NCBI RefSeq assembly: GCF_000004075.3
Contig: NC_026655.2
Span: forward strand, 26,893,489 to 26,957,488
Length of the DNA stretch: 64,000 nt
Reading direction: 5' to 3'
Source: Cucumis sativus
Lineage: Eukaryota; Streptophyta; Magnoliopsida; Cucurbitales; Cucurbitaceae
The first letter of the stretch is position 1; the number at the start of each line of letters is the position of its first letter. The notes below the pieces were generated by a model. It was not told where the DNA came from. It did no database searches and saw only the letters and a program-made list of their open reading frames with translations. The translations under genes were made by a program, and so were the position numbers. This document shows positions 38,071 to 51,560 of the stretch, in pieces.

Positions 38071-39545
38071 TTCAAAGCTTTGTTTCAACTTTTGCCTAAA
38101 TCTCTCATTCCTTCACTTTCACAAGGCCAAGAACAACCATTAGTATTATTAAATCAATACGTTGAAGTGAATACTTTGGTTCTTATTCTCATAATTGTTG
38201 CTTTGAAAATATTTTTAACCTACTTGATAGCATTCATATTAATATACATATCACTATTTTGAGGTGTATATGATTGATGTATTGTATATACAAATAAAAG
38301 CCTCGAATATAGACATAATGATCACCACAAACACGAACTTGAAGATTCGATGGATTTCCAAAATTGCCGACAATAAGCAAAAGTGATCATAGAAAGGGAT
38401 GAACCAAGAAAACAAATAAGAGAACCTCTAAGTCAAAAGATAAGGGCAAGAAGCAAAAATCTATTAGGAAAGTAGTGATGTACACAGTGTATTTGTATCA
38501 TATATACAAATACCTTTGCTTCCTAAAACCCAATCTTTTTTTAGTTTAATTTTGGTTCGAACAATGAGAGCTCTAGTGAGCGAGTCATCAACCATATGCG
38601 CGTCAAAGAAGTAATATTATCGAATGTCCAACAAAGCTTTGCTTTATGCTTTATATACATGATCATCTCCTTATTTAATTAAGTTGGAACATTGGTCACA
38701 TTTTATAATACTATTTTGGATTGTCAACATACTGTTAAATGACTCAGGCTTTGGTAGGGGTGGAGCAATATTCTTCCACTATGATTCACTATTCGAAAAC
38801 TTTACATATCGATCATCAATGGCGGTTTCTATTGCACTCTACAATAATATATTGCTTTATTGTATGTTTTCAACATCTCCCATTATCACATCCACATCAA
38901 CAAAAAAATACATGCTAGTCAAACCCTTACTAGAAACCACACCCATGACTTCTAATCAAAATAACACTTGAACATGCTATTACAATTATATATATATAAA
39001 AGAGTTTTATTTGTTAAGGATGAATACTTTTTGTGCTATTTTTCAACTGTTACCTTATAATAATGGTCTTTGTACTCATATTTTAAAAGTGTTTCATCAT
39101 TTACACAACACATCATTACATCATTCACATCATGAATAGGAATGGTATCCATAGAAATTATTCAAGGCTTGTAGTGTATTTAAAGTTTAGTTTAATGTTG
39201 CACTTTAGGATAAAATGTTTGATGATCGATAGAGAAATTTTAATACATATGAATTACTATTGGGGTCATATATGTTTAGTTTCACACAATGAGAACGAAG
39301 AAGTAGAGAGATTTCAAAATTCAGTTTAAAAAAACGAGTAGATAAGCAAAAAAAAAATTCAAATTTCATAACTTAAAACCACTAGTTAAATCAAGGATTA
39401 AAACAGGGCAACCAACATACGTGTAAAATAATTAATTGCAACATCCCTCTACGTCATAATTTTATACGTTTTTTTTTCTTCTTCTTATATTTGAATATAA
39501 CAATTAATTTACGAGAATTTAAACCCCTAACCTTAGAAAAAGAAT
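38071..39545. other. Intergenic DNA, no gene seen
   Basis: AT-rich with short open frames that have no splice support or recognisable domain. The stretch about 38540-38960 has a mixed composition that could be retroelement debris, but I could not assign it. Confidence 0.45.
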
Positions 39546-39551
39546 ATATAT

Positions 39552-40135
39552 TGTTATGGATGAATTCTAGGATACAATCAAAGGGTAAAATGGTTGGTCG
39601 AAGCAAAGCCTCTTATGTTAATCCGAGGGTCAAAGGCCCAACATAACGTAGGCCTTAAGGGATGAAACTCTAGCGTGCCTAACAAGGATGTTGGGTCAGT
39701 TGGCCTCGACCCAAAGAAGATCTACATGCAATTTGTCAAATGTAGAGCCCTAATAAAGATAAAGAATGAGAAATTAAATAATGGATAAATTAGGCTCAAG
39801 GAAAGGACGAATGACACTTTGAGCCTCAGCCTCAACCTCAACTACGGATGAGGTCAAGACTAACCTTTATCTAACGATCAAGGCACACTAGCTATGGCCT
39901 ATTTGGGCCTTCGGAAGATGATAGTATGAGTTAAAAGTCCAAACCAATTGTCTCACCCTCGACCTTGGCCAATGATGTGCCAATATGAGGTCGAGACCGA
40001 CCTTCTCCTTTTAGCACGTCTCGACTCATTCATCTTGATAAATAACCTACCTTATCTAGGATTAGAAAACTCATCTTCTAATCCTAGTTGAACAAACATC
40101 ATAAATGCTAATAAAATTCCCTATACATACTAGGT
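39552..40135. mobile_element. Probable truncated LTR (gypsy-like) with internal hairpin
   Basis: GC content rises abruptly at a TGTTATGGATGAATTC start (39552). About 580 bp of non-coding sequence rich in CTCGACC and GGCC-type words follows. It contains a perfect 12-bp inverted repeat with an 8-bp loop at 40056-40087. No second LTR or clear target-site duplication was found, so the call rests on composition and the TG start. Confidence 0.4.
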
Positions 40136-40144
40136 TTACATGTG

Positions 40145-40320
40145 ACAACCGAAATAACCTACACTACCCAACCCATATTATAAGAGTTGAGTTGGGTTAG
40201 TTTTAAAATTTGGGTTGGGTTGAGTTGGAAATACTATTCGGGTTACCAACCCAACCAACTCGAAAATATGGAGTAGGTTGGAAATATCGTCCAACCCAAC
40301 CCAACTGGTTTACACCCTTA
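40145..40320. repeat. CCAACCC-rich dispersed repeat, copy 1
   Basis: The segment carries GGGTTGGGTTGAGTTGG on one side and CCAACCCAACCAACTCG and CCAACCCAACCCAACTGG on the other, able to fold back on itself, and ends in GGTTTACACCCTTA. A related but diverged copy lies near 61290-61640. Confidence 0.55.
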
Positions 40321-40329
40321 ATAAACACA

Positions 40330-43300
40330 CCTTTATAGTTGTATATGAGGTAATTTAAATTTTCTAACTTATTTTTTAATTCTCATATTGACTTAGACAT
40401 TAGAGTCATTTATCCTTGTTTTGCAGGTTCTCTTTTTTTCAAATTATAAATTCAACTGTGGATGTCACGTGAAGTTCAAGTACATTTTCCCATCTTCTCT
40501 TTTGAATAATCACATTCTAAAGTGATTCCATCCCGAAATTGAATATTGAATTCAAAACATGTATATAAATGAAATAGTTGCAAAATATTCCATACAAATA
40601 TTAGGAGTCTTTCTAAACCTTATAAATATATACTAACATTATAGAAACATAGACGGAAGAGATTATATTGATTATGGCTTTCCACCTCTTAAATGCTAAA
40701 ATGTCTTGCAAAACTTACTTCTCATATTACTTTTATTTTTCATCTAAATTTTTAAGCACACTTTTAATCCTATACCTTTCCAATTTCTTTTAAATATTTT
40801 TCAATAATAACTAATATATACATATATTTTATAAATATCAAATTTATTGGGTCTTCAATAAAGTAGACCCAATAAACACCATCTTTGGGCCCAACTTTGA
40901 GTTAACCACTATATTGGGCTTCCATAACAAAACACTTTTGGGCCAAGCCCAAAACAATTTTCTTCCATTATATTTAGTTTATTTATTTCATTTACATTTT
41001 GCCACCTCAAATTAAAACTTTATATAATAAAATGTCAGTCTTCAATCCTAAGGAACCAAATAGACATTAATTTGATAAAAATTGTATTCGATCCAAAAAA
41101 ATTATATTTCATTTGAGAATGTTTCTTTTTTTTAAAAAAAAGAGAAAAATGTTGAAATTTATAAAACAAAGCATATAGTTATATACGGAGAAGAAAATAT
41201 AATTTCTGTCATACTCAAAATTACCTTGCACCATATTCTCAATCACTTTAAACTTTATTTTATCTATATACAATTGAGTGTGACTTCTAAACAAACTATA
41301 AATGTGTGTTCAATTATTACACCTTGATATCAATCAATTCAATGTCTTGATCAACATATAAGCTCATAGTTGGACAATTGTGAAAACATTATCCTAATTA
41401 ATAAACTTATAGCCAAATCATAAATCAACGAGTAACTAATATATTTAAATTTTTTGTTTCCTCTTTTATTATTTCTAGTTAACTTTTTTTTTTATATTCA
41501 AAATCAATGATGAAAATATTGAATACAAACTTTTAACATACAATTAATTACTAATCTATCTACTAAATGAGGCTCCAATTCACCCTCCACCCTAAAGGAA
41601 AAAGAAAGAAAGAAGAGAATAGCAATGATTTTAAAAGATAGTGGTCAAACCCTAAAATAATAGAGCTATAAATCTCATCAATTAAACAAAATCATTATTA
41701 AGTTTGCTGTCAAACCTTTAATGGAACTTAGCCCATTACATATTATTCAAATACTAATTAGGCAGCTTTCCAAAGTTTAAAAAATATTCAACAACTTTTT
41801 GACTTTTTCTCAGTTCTCATTATTAAAACTTTTCTAAGGTGGGATCATGAATATTTTTACGTTTCTAATGAATACCGTGTTGAAAAAAATCGATGGAAAT
41901 GTTTATAATCTTAGGTTATTATAGTTGAACTACAATCGTTTTTACATTACAAAATAATTCAAATATAACAAAATTGCAATAGATTACTAGTTGAATCTCT
42001 ATCACGATTTTGTTAGTATCTATGACAATTTTGTGATTTGTGAATAATATATTAATATAATAAGGAAGTGTTTTGTTTATTATTATTATTATTATTATAC
42101 ATTACAATACAACTTTACCACACATATATAAATGATTTGTATTGATGAGTTTAATTACTTCTCACACAGGAAGATATGAATGTTAGTTATTTAAAATATT
42201 AATTAGAAGTATCCAAACATTATTGTCCAAAAATAATTGATAATGCATCCTTTTCTCCTTCTAAAAAAAATAATGGAACTCCACTATTGAAAGATGTGAA
42301 GAGAGAGAAGAAGAAAAAAATTAATTATATAGTTGATAAAGAGAACATAAATGTAATAGTTAAGCAAAAATTAAAGTCATATGACTCATATCAACATGTG
42401 TTAGAGAGAGAGATATATACTAAAATATGATATGATAATAAAAAGAAAACTTTATGAACAAAGCTTTAAAGACCCAACTAGAGTTGACAAGAAAAAAAAA
42501 GCACATCTTTATTAAACATTTTTTAAAAATAACAACAAAATATATCAAAATTCATCCAAACTTTAATCTATAAAAAAAAATTTGAAAGGTTGGGGAGTTT
42601 GAATAGAATCCATGCAAGATTTAAATAAGAAATAGCTTTAAAAGCCCAATAAATAAATAAAAGCATAGATGGTAGGATGATGGGGGAACATATTGAATAT
42701 TAAAATGAATAAATATGTTAAATGAATTATACCTCATTTTGAAGTTCAATGAATTTGAAATAGTTTTACAATTTGATTATTAATATTATGGTTTTAGAAC
42801 AATTTTTAATAAATTTGTTACCATTTTCTCTAAATTAATTAATTGTTTTTTTTTTCAATTTTTTTATTTATTGTGTTGAGTGGATGTGAATATTCCTAGT
42901 TGAATTAACTATTGTTAGTGCAATTTGACCATGCTTTTTATTTTTTAAAAAAAATGAAAAGCAAAATAAAAATCTAAAAAAGCAAAATCTACTTTTTCTA
43001 CACAAAATCTTAAAATTTGATTTTCTTTGGATTTGTTTTTTTAATTACTTTTCTGAAAAGATTTAGCTTCCTTTTTATCTGTATTTTCATAATAATTTCA
43101 TCATATTTTCTTTATGGGAAAAAAAAAATCTCTTTTCTTTTTAGGGTTGGATTATTCTCTTTTCTATGTTTCTACATATTGATTTTTTAAATATATATTT
43201 CTTAATTTTGTTTTAGAATTTTCTTAAGGGACCAATTTTTAGTCTTATTTTTCTTTATGAACTTTTTTTTTTTGTCTAGCTATTAATTTTTTATTGTAAA

Positions 43301-46300
43301 AATTTCAACATTTCATCTTGTAAAATCTTTTATTATTATTATTATTATTATTTTACTATAAAATACAAGAGATTTGAAAGCACAAATTTTCTCTTAAAGT
43401 GGAAAATAAAATGTACATATTTAATAAACTAAACATATGGTTAGATTTATCATCTATGTGTGAAGTAGTTTTTAACAAAATATTTTAAAGAAGTTTGGTT
43501 GTGACCATTTTCTTAAATGGAAAAAAAAAAAAAAAAGGAATAGAAGAAGAACAATATAATTGTCTCATTAGATCCAATTGATTCATTGTGAATCAAAGTG
43601 ATTTTTTTTTAATTAAAGAAATTGTATGATTTTGATTCCATTCAACTCTATATATTTTCTTTTTTAAAAAAATTGAAATTATAAAATATAAAAATGAAAA
43701 TTGTGAAGCAAAAAACCTAACTCTTTATCAAACTTTTATGGACTTAGAAAAAAATGAAACTTCGGGAGCCGAGAAAAAGTATTGATTCTTAGAAAGTGAA
43801 CATGAAGAAATTTGAATCTTTTTTTAAAAACCAATTCATTCAAAGAATTTAACCACAACCATAAAATACCTCAAAATGACGAAGGTGAGCGAGCAAATAA
43901 TGCAATGAATCTTAGCCTAATCTTCAGAGCTATAAGAAGAACTAGCAACAAACAAACCTAATTGCCAAACGACATTTTGGCACATACTAAGCGATATGTG
44001 TCATCTCATTTGCACTATTTGCACACCAATCAAAGGAGACAACATGAGCCAACTTACCTAACATAACAATCTCAATGACAAACTCCGCCAACTCCAACAA
44101 ACCAAAGCTTACACTTGACAACATCAATAAAGTTGACACAACCTCAACTCCACAAAAACACGAGGGAGAGATCAACAGACAAAAAAAGAAAAAAAATCAA
44201 CAAAGGCTTCTAAACCTCTAATCATAGCCAAAGCTTCGAGGATTTCAATGGGCTAATTGACACCTAAGCCAGCTAGGATGAAAGAGTTAGCAGAGTTGCG
44301 AACCAATCAGTTGATCTCGCCCACCTCCTCACAATCAATCCACAAGGCATTATAATTAAACTTCCAATAGTAAGGATATTAAGCGACGACCACAACTTCT
44401 AATTCATCTTAATCTCCCGTCTAAAAGGATGACAACCCACTCTTGAACCCTACAAACTCCTTCGAGGGTAGAAAAATCCTCGATCACTTGAGCACCGAAA
44501 CTCCAAAGAACAACAACTTTGCTTCACAATGAAACTATTTTAAATAACATACAACTTCGTATCAATTTTTTATAGTTCTAAAAACTTTATATGGACATTT
44601 TCAAATATAGCACAATGAACGAAGATATTTACACAATATAGCAAAATTTCAAATCCTATTATTAATAGACGCTAATATAAGTTTTGCTAGAATTTGAAAA
44701 CTTACTATATTTTGTAAATATTGTTAACCGTTTCGTTATTTATAATAATTTCTCAAGTTTATATATATACATATTGAGAGAGCTAAATTTCATCGTATTT
44801 TTTTAATAATCTATTTAATAAAAAAAACATAGCTTTTACTCAACACATTTTTTATATTTATGTTAATGACTAAATGTGTACCTTTGCATATTTATTTTTA
44901 GAAAAATACATTGACAACCATTTTAATCCACGTTGAAAAAAAAAGGAGTAAGAGTGAGTATTTCTTAAAATGAGAGGCAGAAAAATTAAATAGGTGTGGT
45001 AGAAACGAGACACAAACACGGAAATCGAAAAAGTATAATATTAAAATAAATAAATCAATATAATATATAAATAATAAAGAAAGAAATTAAAGAAATTGGA
45101 ACTTTCGTGAAATTCTTCACTCTCTCCCGTTATCTTCGAGTTTCAACCAATATGTGTGACTTATAAAATACACCAACGACACTATCTATAGGCAACTTGG
45201 CAAGCATAGAGTGAATTATACGGTCACTATAGGTTGTCATCTTCAAGACACACCACATAGAAGTTGGATGATGAGAAAGAGCAACACATGGCTATATGGA
45301 CATACACTAAACAAGATGAATAATGAATATAATGGACATCTATTGTAATCATATTTATAATACACTTCCTCTCACACGAAACATCGGTGATGTCATGAAG
45401 ATTACATCCGTCAAAGTTGTAAAGCGTAGCTCAACTGTGGATCGAATGATCACATGTGCCTCCTAATTCCCTTAGGGTTGGACTTGCGGATGAGCTTTGG
45501 ATTTTGGTTTAGAAAATGCAAAAACAATAAAAGGGAGTAATGAAGATGAGATGATGTAGAAGGGTGGGAGCCACTAGGAAATGTGTATAGTTTTTGTTTT
45601 TGGGAGAGAGTGAGTAATCCATTGATTATAATTATTGTAAGAAAGGCCTTTGAAATTGCTGTCTCCAACTTCCAATGCCATTTCATCACCCCATCACACA
45701 TTTCTATCAAACAAACACACGACAAACTAATTTTGTTTTCTAATCCAACCTTATTACTTTCTATCCATATCAATACTATATCCATAAAAGTTTATATCTC
45801 AACACAGTGAGTTGTGCTTATGCTTAGGTTAACGTATAAATTAGTGATCTTAATCTTCATTGTGTGTGTAATATATATATATATATATATAGGACAAAAT
45901 CATAATAAAGGAGATAAATACACTTCTAAATTGTGAAAAGTTAATTGGTTTAGACCATTTATTTTTTTAAATCGTCTAATCATCAATTGGTATACATAAG
46001 TTTTAGACATCTTTGAATGACGAATAAAAAAATGGACAAATAAAATGCACGATTTAAAAAAAAAAAGAAAAAAAAACCCCTACCTAGAAGTGAACTTATT
46101 AATCTCACGTAACATTGATCTAAATCAAACGAGATGAATGATATAAGTTGAAATATTATAGAAAGGTTGAAAGTTTAAACTAATGTAATTATTAACTTGT
46201 AATTTTAATCGAAACAACCCGAAATTGATACTTTCACCCCTAAAACTACTATTTTTAGTCAATAAAAACCTTCAAGTATTTTGAGTTTTGAACCTAAGAA

Positions 46301-48384
46301 TTATGAATAAATAACACAACATATAGATTTTCTTTTTCATTTTTCAAGATATATATGATTAAGAATGGGGTCTCCAAAAGATATATCAATTTAGGAAGTA
46401 AACTTTATCGAAGTAAACAAATACACAAACAAAAAAGGAAATCAATAGTTTGAGTTACAATTTTAGGCATGAGTTTTTAACCTCTCTCTCAATTTCAAAG
46501 TCTTTACTTTCAAAAAGTCTCATCATTATCTCCATTATTGGAACTTAGTTCACTTCATATATCTCCATGGATGAATATTACATAGAAACTTAATGCAATA
46601 ACAATGGCAAAGTCCTGAATGATTTAACACGACATCTTGTTTAAACTTACGTGTAGCTTATGTATATTATCACTTCCAAAATACAAATTCCATGCGTGAA
46701 CCTAAATGTATTTCAATAGTCAAACATAATATTTAAATGTAGTGTAGGTTTGATATTCGAATTTTTACCTTAAAAGAATCGAGTTTAAAATCTTATGTTT
46801 GGTTGCCGAAGATACAAGTACATAAACAATAACAATTATTTTTAAATATATATGAATCGTACTAAAAGTAATATAAACCATGTGGACCAAATTTGAAATT
46901 TGACTAAAAAACAGAAACTAACGATGAAACTTTAAAATATAAGGACCGAACGAGAATTAGTCTGAACTATAGATACTTCATTTGAAATTTTGACTAAGAA
47001 ACATAAACGACGAAAAAAATATAGAAACATGACTAAATGTAGACAATAGATAATGGAGTTGAAATTTGACCAAAAGACGAAAAATAAGATGAAATTTTAG
47101 AAATACAAGGACCAAACTGAAAATAACATAAAGTATAGGGACTAAATTGCAATTTGAGAAGAAAGGAAGGAGTGGAGAGAAATTATTTGAAACATTGACC
47201 GCGGACATGAAAGGATGGAAGAGGATGAGGGTTTGTTTGAAGTTGTAGGAGTCCCCACTAGCCACCACCACCACCACCACCACCATGTCCATCACCACCA
47301 AACAAAACAATAACAACAGTAACAAACAACAACAAAAGTAAGCCCTACATCTCACCATTATTACTCTCTCTCTAATGTTTTCTCCAACTTGTCTTGTCTC
47401 TTTCCCAACCCCTAACAAAAGATAAGCTTCAAAACCAGCTATCATTACTCCACCCCACATTAACATCCAACTGCCCTAACCCGGTTCGTTCATCTTGATT
47501 GGTAACGTTTTTGTTTAATTCAATCCTATCATCTTTGTTTACTACGATCGTAGGTTCGTCTTTCCATATGAGCTATATTGGTGTTAGATATAACATTTTC
47601 TTTTAATTCTATCATATTGTGTTTGTTGACCACGGCATAACTTTGTCTTAAGACATGATCTATGAGCTATGTTGGTGTTAGATGTAATGTTTATCATGTG
47701 GTTTCAACCTGTTTGTAGGTATATTGAAAACGCGTGTTAATAGCAAACAATGAGTAAACAAAGTCTAATTTCTCAAACAGAACAAGACAAAAAAAACTAG
47801 AAATCTTTATACCCAACGCTCGCTTAGCTGTCGGGGTATGAAATTCCAACGAAAGCCAACACAGATTGAACCCTCCAACAACTTTAAGTTCTATTAACTT
47901 TCACTCTGCAACCACTAAAATGAAGAGGATGACAGAAAGGAAATGAAAGATTGTTGAAATAGTTATTTCATATAGACAATCATTTGGATATATAATCAAC
48001 AACAGGGCAGAGTAAGTAGAGTACTAAAAGGATTCTCTCCACTTATTTATCAGTCTATTGGAGAAACTTAAAGACTTACATTACATGATGACCTTAAAGA
48101 TATATTCTACAAGCTAAATGACATTATCCATCCATTTGTTTGAATGACCAAGTAGGATGTAACACCAAACATTTCTTTTCAGATAACATAGCACCAAGTT
48201 AGGCAAACCCCAAAAGGTAACTTTGACTGGTTCCTAGTAAAAGCAAAAGGCAAACCCCATAAGAGAGAGAGAGATACTCAAACTGTAAAAAGAACTGCTA
48301 TGAATTTCACTGCTGCAGCTGATGTTGCTGCTGCTGCTTTTGACGGAAAGAATACGTCGATAAAGCATTGGAGTGAGAACAGAC
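40330..48384. other. Large gene-poor interval
   Basis: No gene is supportable in 8 kb. It contains a TGGGCY motif cluster (about 40850-40945), a foldback element (44624), (TTA)n and (AT)n microsatellites (about 42080, 43330 and 45870-45891), and a CCA trinucleotide run (47264-47285). The segment 43860-44520 has a denser, less AT-rich texture that may be a decayed LINE or transposon, but no motif confirms it. Frames near 45450-45785 and 46978-47466 (minus) are unconvincing. The last 300 bp before 48385 probably hold the 3' UTR of the EIN3 gene. Confidence 0.45.
44624..44722. repeat. Foldback (MITE-like) element, copy C
   Basis: GATATTTACACAATATAGCA on the left pairs with TACTATATTTTGTAAATATT on the right. 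The core includes CTATTATTAATAGACG. It is the same arm design as the elements at 17618, 19458 and 53895. Confidence 0.65.
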
Positions 48385-50277
48385 TTAATGATACCATAAT
48401 GGAATATCCTGCTGTTTCGACAGCGTGTCGATGGCTGCTACGCCAGATACTTCTTCTTTGTAGTCGAAGGTCGACAAATCAAACGGAGAGCTAAACATCA
48501 AGTGGAAGTTGTTGTTGTTGTTGTTGTTATTGTTGTTGTGGTGATGGTGGTTGTTTTCAAAAGGCGTATTCATTGGCTTAAATCGGTCGAATTGACCTTC
48601 ATCTCTTGTGAACATTTGATGGCTGCTCGAAACATTCGAGCCATCAAAGAAGTTCCCCTCGATCATTAGACCTTGATTGCGGAAGTAATCGTCTTGTTGA
48701 GGTTGAATCTTTAATTGAGGGAGATTTTGGTTCTCCGTGGTGGCACTGTTACCAGTGTTTAAGTTGTTCTTGTTTCCTTGGATGTTGGTGTCGTAGATCG
48801 ACATGAGCTCACTGATCAGCTTTTGGCCATCTTCTGGAACGCCTAAAGTCGACAGGTCGAAAGATGACGGAACTGAGCTGACCGGAGGTGGATTTGACTT
48901 GGGCGGGGCAAACGACTGAGGGAAGATAACTGGTTTGACCTCATTGACATGAAAACTTGAGCCACTGAATTCTGAAGAAGTTCTATATGGGCAGGTCAAC
49001 TGATGATTGTCTCTGGATGTCCTGTCATTAAACCCAAGACGAAGTTCGCTGTAAGGACATTGGAGGAACTCACATGTATAGATCTTCTGATCCATCATCA
49101 TGTTCAAATCACTGGTTGGTTTCCTCTTTCGCATAAAATCCAAGTTTGTAGTAACCTCTCCTTTCATTGCATAAGGTGGTTGTCGAAGGGACACCCGATC
49201 TCTCATTCTGTCAATCCCTAAGTTGAATGAGCTGTGATTATCAGGTTTACGATCTTGCACATCAAAGCTCGGTTCCTCCTCAGCACCTTCTACATCATAT
49301 TCACTACAATCGTTAATGACCAACAATCCATTGCCCCCAGCGGAAGACAAAGGCGGGCAAGAATCAGGATAAAGCTCTCGGGCCAAGATCTCCTCTTGGT
49401 TGATAATAGCAAGCCATGTAGCACTCTCCTTGGCAGTCATCTTGTCCTGCAAACACTTGGATTGTCTAACAAGCTTGCGGATCTTGGCAATATCAGGGGA
49501 CATATGCTTGATGACTGCAGTCAAAACACCTACTTTCCAAGCTTTCTTCAAGTCATGAGGCTTCTTGTAGGGCAGAAGACCTTGGTCCTTCGGCAATCCA
49601 AGCTGAGGCCACCATTCCTCGACTCCAGTAGGCCACCATGGCGGAGGAACTCCTTTCTCCAATGGAAATCTTCTTTGAGGAGGGTCACAGTGCTGCATCA
49701 GAGCTGATAAAAGAGAACCTAAGGTGGTATCCTGAAGTTCCTGCAAGGTGTGAGGGGTTGGACCGATTGAATTACAGCCATCATTTCGTCCAGGAATTGC
49801 ATTGTCTGCCTGGTACTTGGCTATGGCAGCTGGTCCGTTTCTATCAAATCTGACTTTGTCTTTCCACCACTCTCGCAGATTATCCGATGCCCCGGTTACT
49901 GGTTTTCCCTTCTCAGGAATTATTCCGTATACAAAACCTTGAGCATTACAGACTTCCATAATCTTCAACATATATTTCAAGATCCCATCATGTGCCCTCG
50001 ACATCTTCTTCCTCCTAGCCTGGTCTTGAGATTGTCGTTGCTTCACAATATCGATCCCTTCCTTAACCTTGCTTTGCTCTTTAAGACGTTTGAGACGCAT
50101 CTTGTCCCTCCACATCCTCCTCTCAAGCTCATCCATGTCGATCTCTTCATCAGAATAATCGTCTTCCACCACGACTTCAGGATCAGTTGGTGGAGCTACA
50201 GCATCTCCTTCCGTAATTGAAGCAGAAAGGAAATCCATATCATCACAAAATCCCATCTCGTTGAACATCATCATCAT
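48385..50277 (-). CDS. EIN3/EIL1: EIN3/EIL ethylene-response transcription factor, intronless coding region
   Basis: The open frame extends three codons upstream to a TTG; the true start is the first ATG at 50277-50275 ([17 protein letters not shown]), giving 630 residues, normal for EIN3. Order: acidic N-terminus ([17 protein letters not shown]), basic region ([10 protein letters not shown]), and the plant-specific EIN3 DNA-binding core, including [60 protein letters not shown] and [17 protein letters not shown]. The C-terminal half is less conserved and ends with a His/Asn homopolymer (HHHH then about ten Asn) near residue 585-600. EIN3/EIL proteins act in the nucleus. They bind primary ethylene-response promoters such as ERF1, are degraded through EBF1/2 F-box proteins, and are stabilised by EIN2 when ethylene is present. 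The single-exon CDS is typical. Assignment to EIN3 rather than EIL1 is not resolvable here. Confidence 0.97.
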   Translation of the reverse strand: MMMMFNEMGFCDDMDFLSASITEGDAVAPPTDPEVVVEDDYSDEEIDMDELERRMWRDKMRLKRLKEQSKVKEGIDIVKQRQSQDQARRKKMSRAHDGILKYMLKIMEVCNAQGFVYGIIPEKGKPVTGASDNLREWWKDKVRFDRNGPAAIAKYQADNAIPGRNDGCNSIGPTPHTLQELQDTTLGSLLSALMQHCDPPQRRFPLEKGVPPPWWPTGVEEWWPQLGLPKDQGLLPYKKPHDLKKAWKVGVLTAVIKHMSPDIAKIRKLVRQSKCLQDKMTAKESATWLAIINQEEILARELYPDSCPPLSSAGGNGLLVINDCSEYDVEGAEEEPSFDVQDRKPDNHSSFNLGIDRMRDRVSLRQPPYAMKGEVTTNLDFMRKRKPTSDLNMMMDQKIYTCEFLQCPYSELRLGFNDRTSRDNHQLTCPYRTSSEFSGSSFHVNEVKPVIFPQSFAPPKSNPPPVSSVPSSFDLSTLGVPEDGQKLISELMSIYDTNIQGNKNNLNTGNSATTENQNLPQLKIQPQQDDYFRNQGLMIEGNFFDGSNVSSSHQMFTRDEGQFDRFKPMNTPFENNHHHHNNNNNNNNNNFHLMFSSPFDLSTFDYKEEVSGVAAIDTLSKQQDIPLWYH

Positions 50278-51517
50278 TTCCCCCAAAAATGAATCAGCAG
50301 ATATTTGCTAAACTCAGATGACGAAACTCGGGTGAGATCCAACAACCAGATTTACACCAAAAACAAATCCTAATCAGCTACTGCCTTCACCTGGTATCAG
50401 ATATGATATGGAAGCTACTAAAATTCTCTATACTTCCTCACCTGTAAACATAAATTTCATAGCAAAAACCCAGTCAGTCTCAGAATCAATTACTAGAAAA
50501 ACAAAAGAGATGTTTGATTCATCCCAAATCGAGTCACTACCGAAACCACAAATCGATACATGTAACAAAGAACACCAAGAGATTTATTCCTTCTAATCAG
50601 AAAGCAAAAGCCAAACCATCTCTTCACACCAATCACCATGAGAATTCCTCTTCCTTTCTAAAATAATCTTATTACATGCAAAAGTTCAATCAAACAAAGT
50701 AGATCAAACAGGGGAAAACGACAATTTCTTCAAACACTTCTTAATCTGTTTTACACAGATCAAGTTCAACAACAAGACTAAGTAATAAAATTAAATTCAG
50801 AATCAAAACACAAACGAAACAGAGCATTAAACATCACATCTAAATCAAACACTTCCAAACAAATCTATCACAAAACCAACAATCAGATCTCATCTCCAAC
50901 CTGAAGAAATCCTCTCCAAAAAAAGGAAAACAGAACATCAGAATCCATCACAGTCGATCATCCTCAAAAAACCCCAGAATCAAAATTCAATACAAAAATG
51001 AAACAAATTCAGATCTACAAACAAAACCCACCTCACAAAACCAACTCATAAGAAGAATAAACCATCACAAAGCATCAAAATCATTAAAAAAAAAAAAAAA
51101 AAAACCCAAACCCCACTTAAAATAAATCAAAGAAAAGAAAAGGGGAGGAAAAGGAACAATCAATCAAGGAGATAAATACTAAAAAGAAAGAAGGCAACCT
51201 GAAGAACAAGAGAGATAGAGATAAGAATTGGGTATTGAAGCTAGAAACTGGAAGTCAATCCAGAGGGGAAGAAACCCAGAAAGCAAATTTGTTGAGAGAG
51301 AAGAAAAAAAGGGGGGGAAAGAGAAGGGGGGAGGAGAGTGTAATCCAATAAGAAAAAGTTGGGGGGTGGGAAGTGGGATAGGTTTCAACTTTCATGTGAG
51401 ATAAAAAAGAGGAGTCGGTCCCTTGGTGACTGTGAAAGGAGAGAGAGCAATGGTGAAAAATGGCGATGGTGGGGACTGAACTTTGAAGGGGTAAAAGAAG
51501 AAGAAACCCCCAAATTC

Positions 51518-51552
<35 letters not shown>

Positions 51553-51560
51553 TTTCATAA
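50278..51560 (-). promoter_or_regulatory. EIN3/EIL 5' UTR with probable intron, and leader microsatellite
   Basis: A strong donor CTTCAG|GTTGCC lies at 51204-51194 on the gene strand, and plausible acceptors lie between 50420 and 50300, so most of this stretch is probably one long 5'-UTR intron, as in other EIN3/EIL genes. A perfect (AG)15 at 51521-51550 reads as (CT)15 in the leader or core promoter. A long A-run (about 51086-51103) lies in the intron. Exact exon ends need transcripts. Confidence 0.5.

Noticed and set aside
45450..45785. Minus-strand 111-residue frame
   Set aside because: No recognised domain and no conserved start. It could be transcript-derived but cannot be supported.
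46978..47466. Minus-strand 162-residue hydrophobic frame
   Set aside because: Its valine and leucine runs come from the CCA and CAA microsatellites; no splice or family support.
50278..50286. Extending the EIN3 start to the upstream frame beginning
   Set aside because: That codon is TTG. The first ATG at 50277-50275 fits the known MMxFNEMGF start of EIN3.
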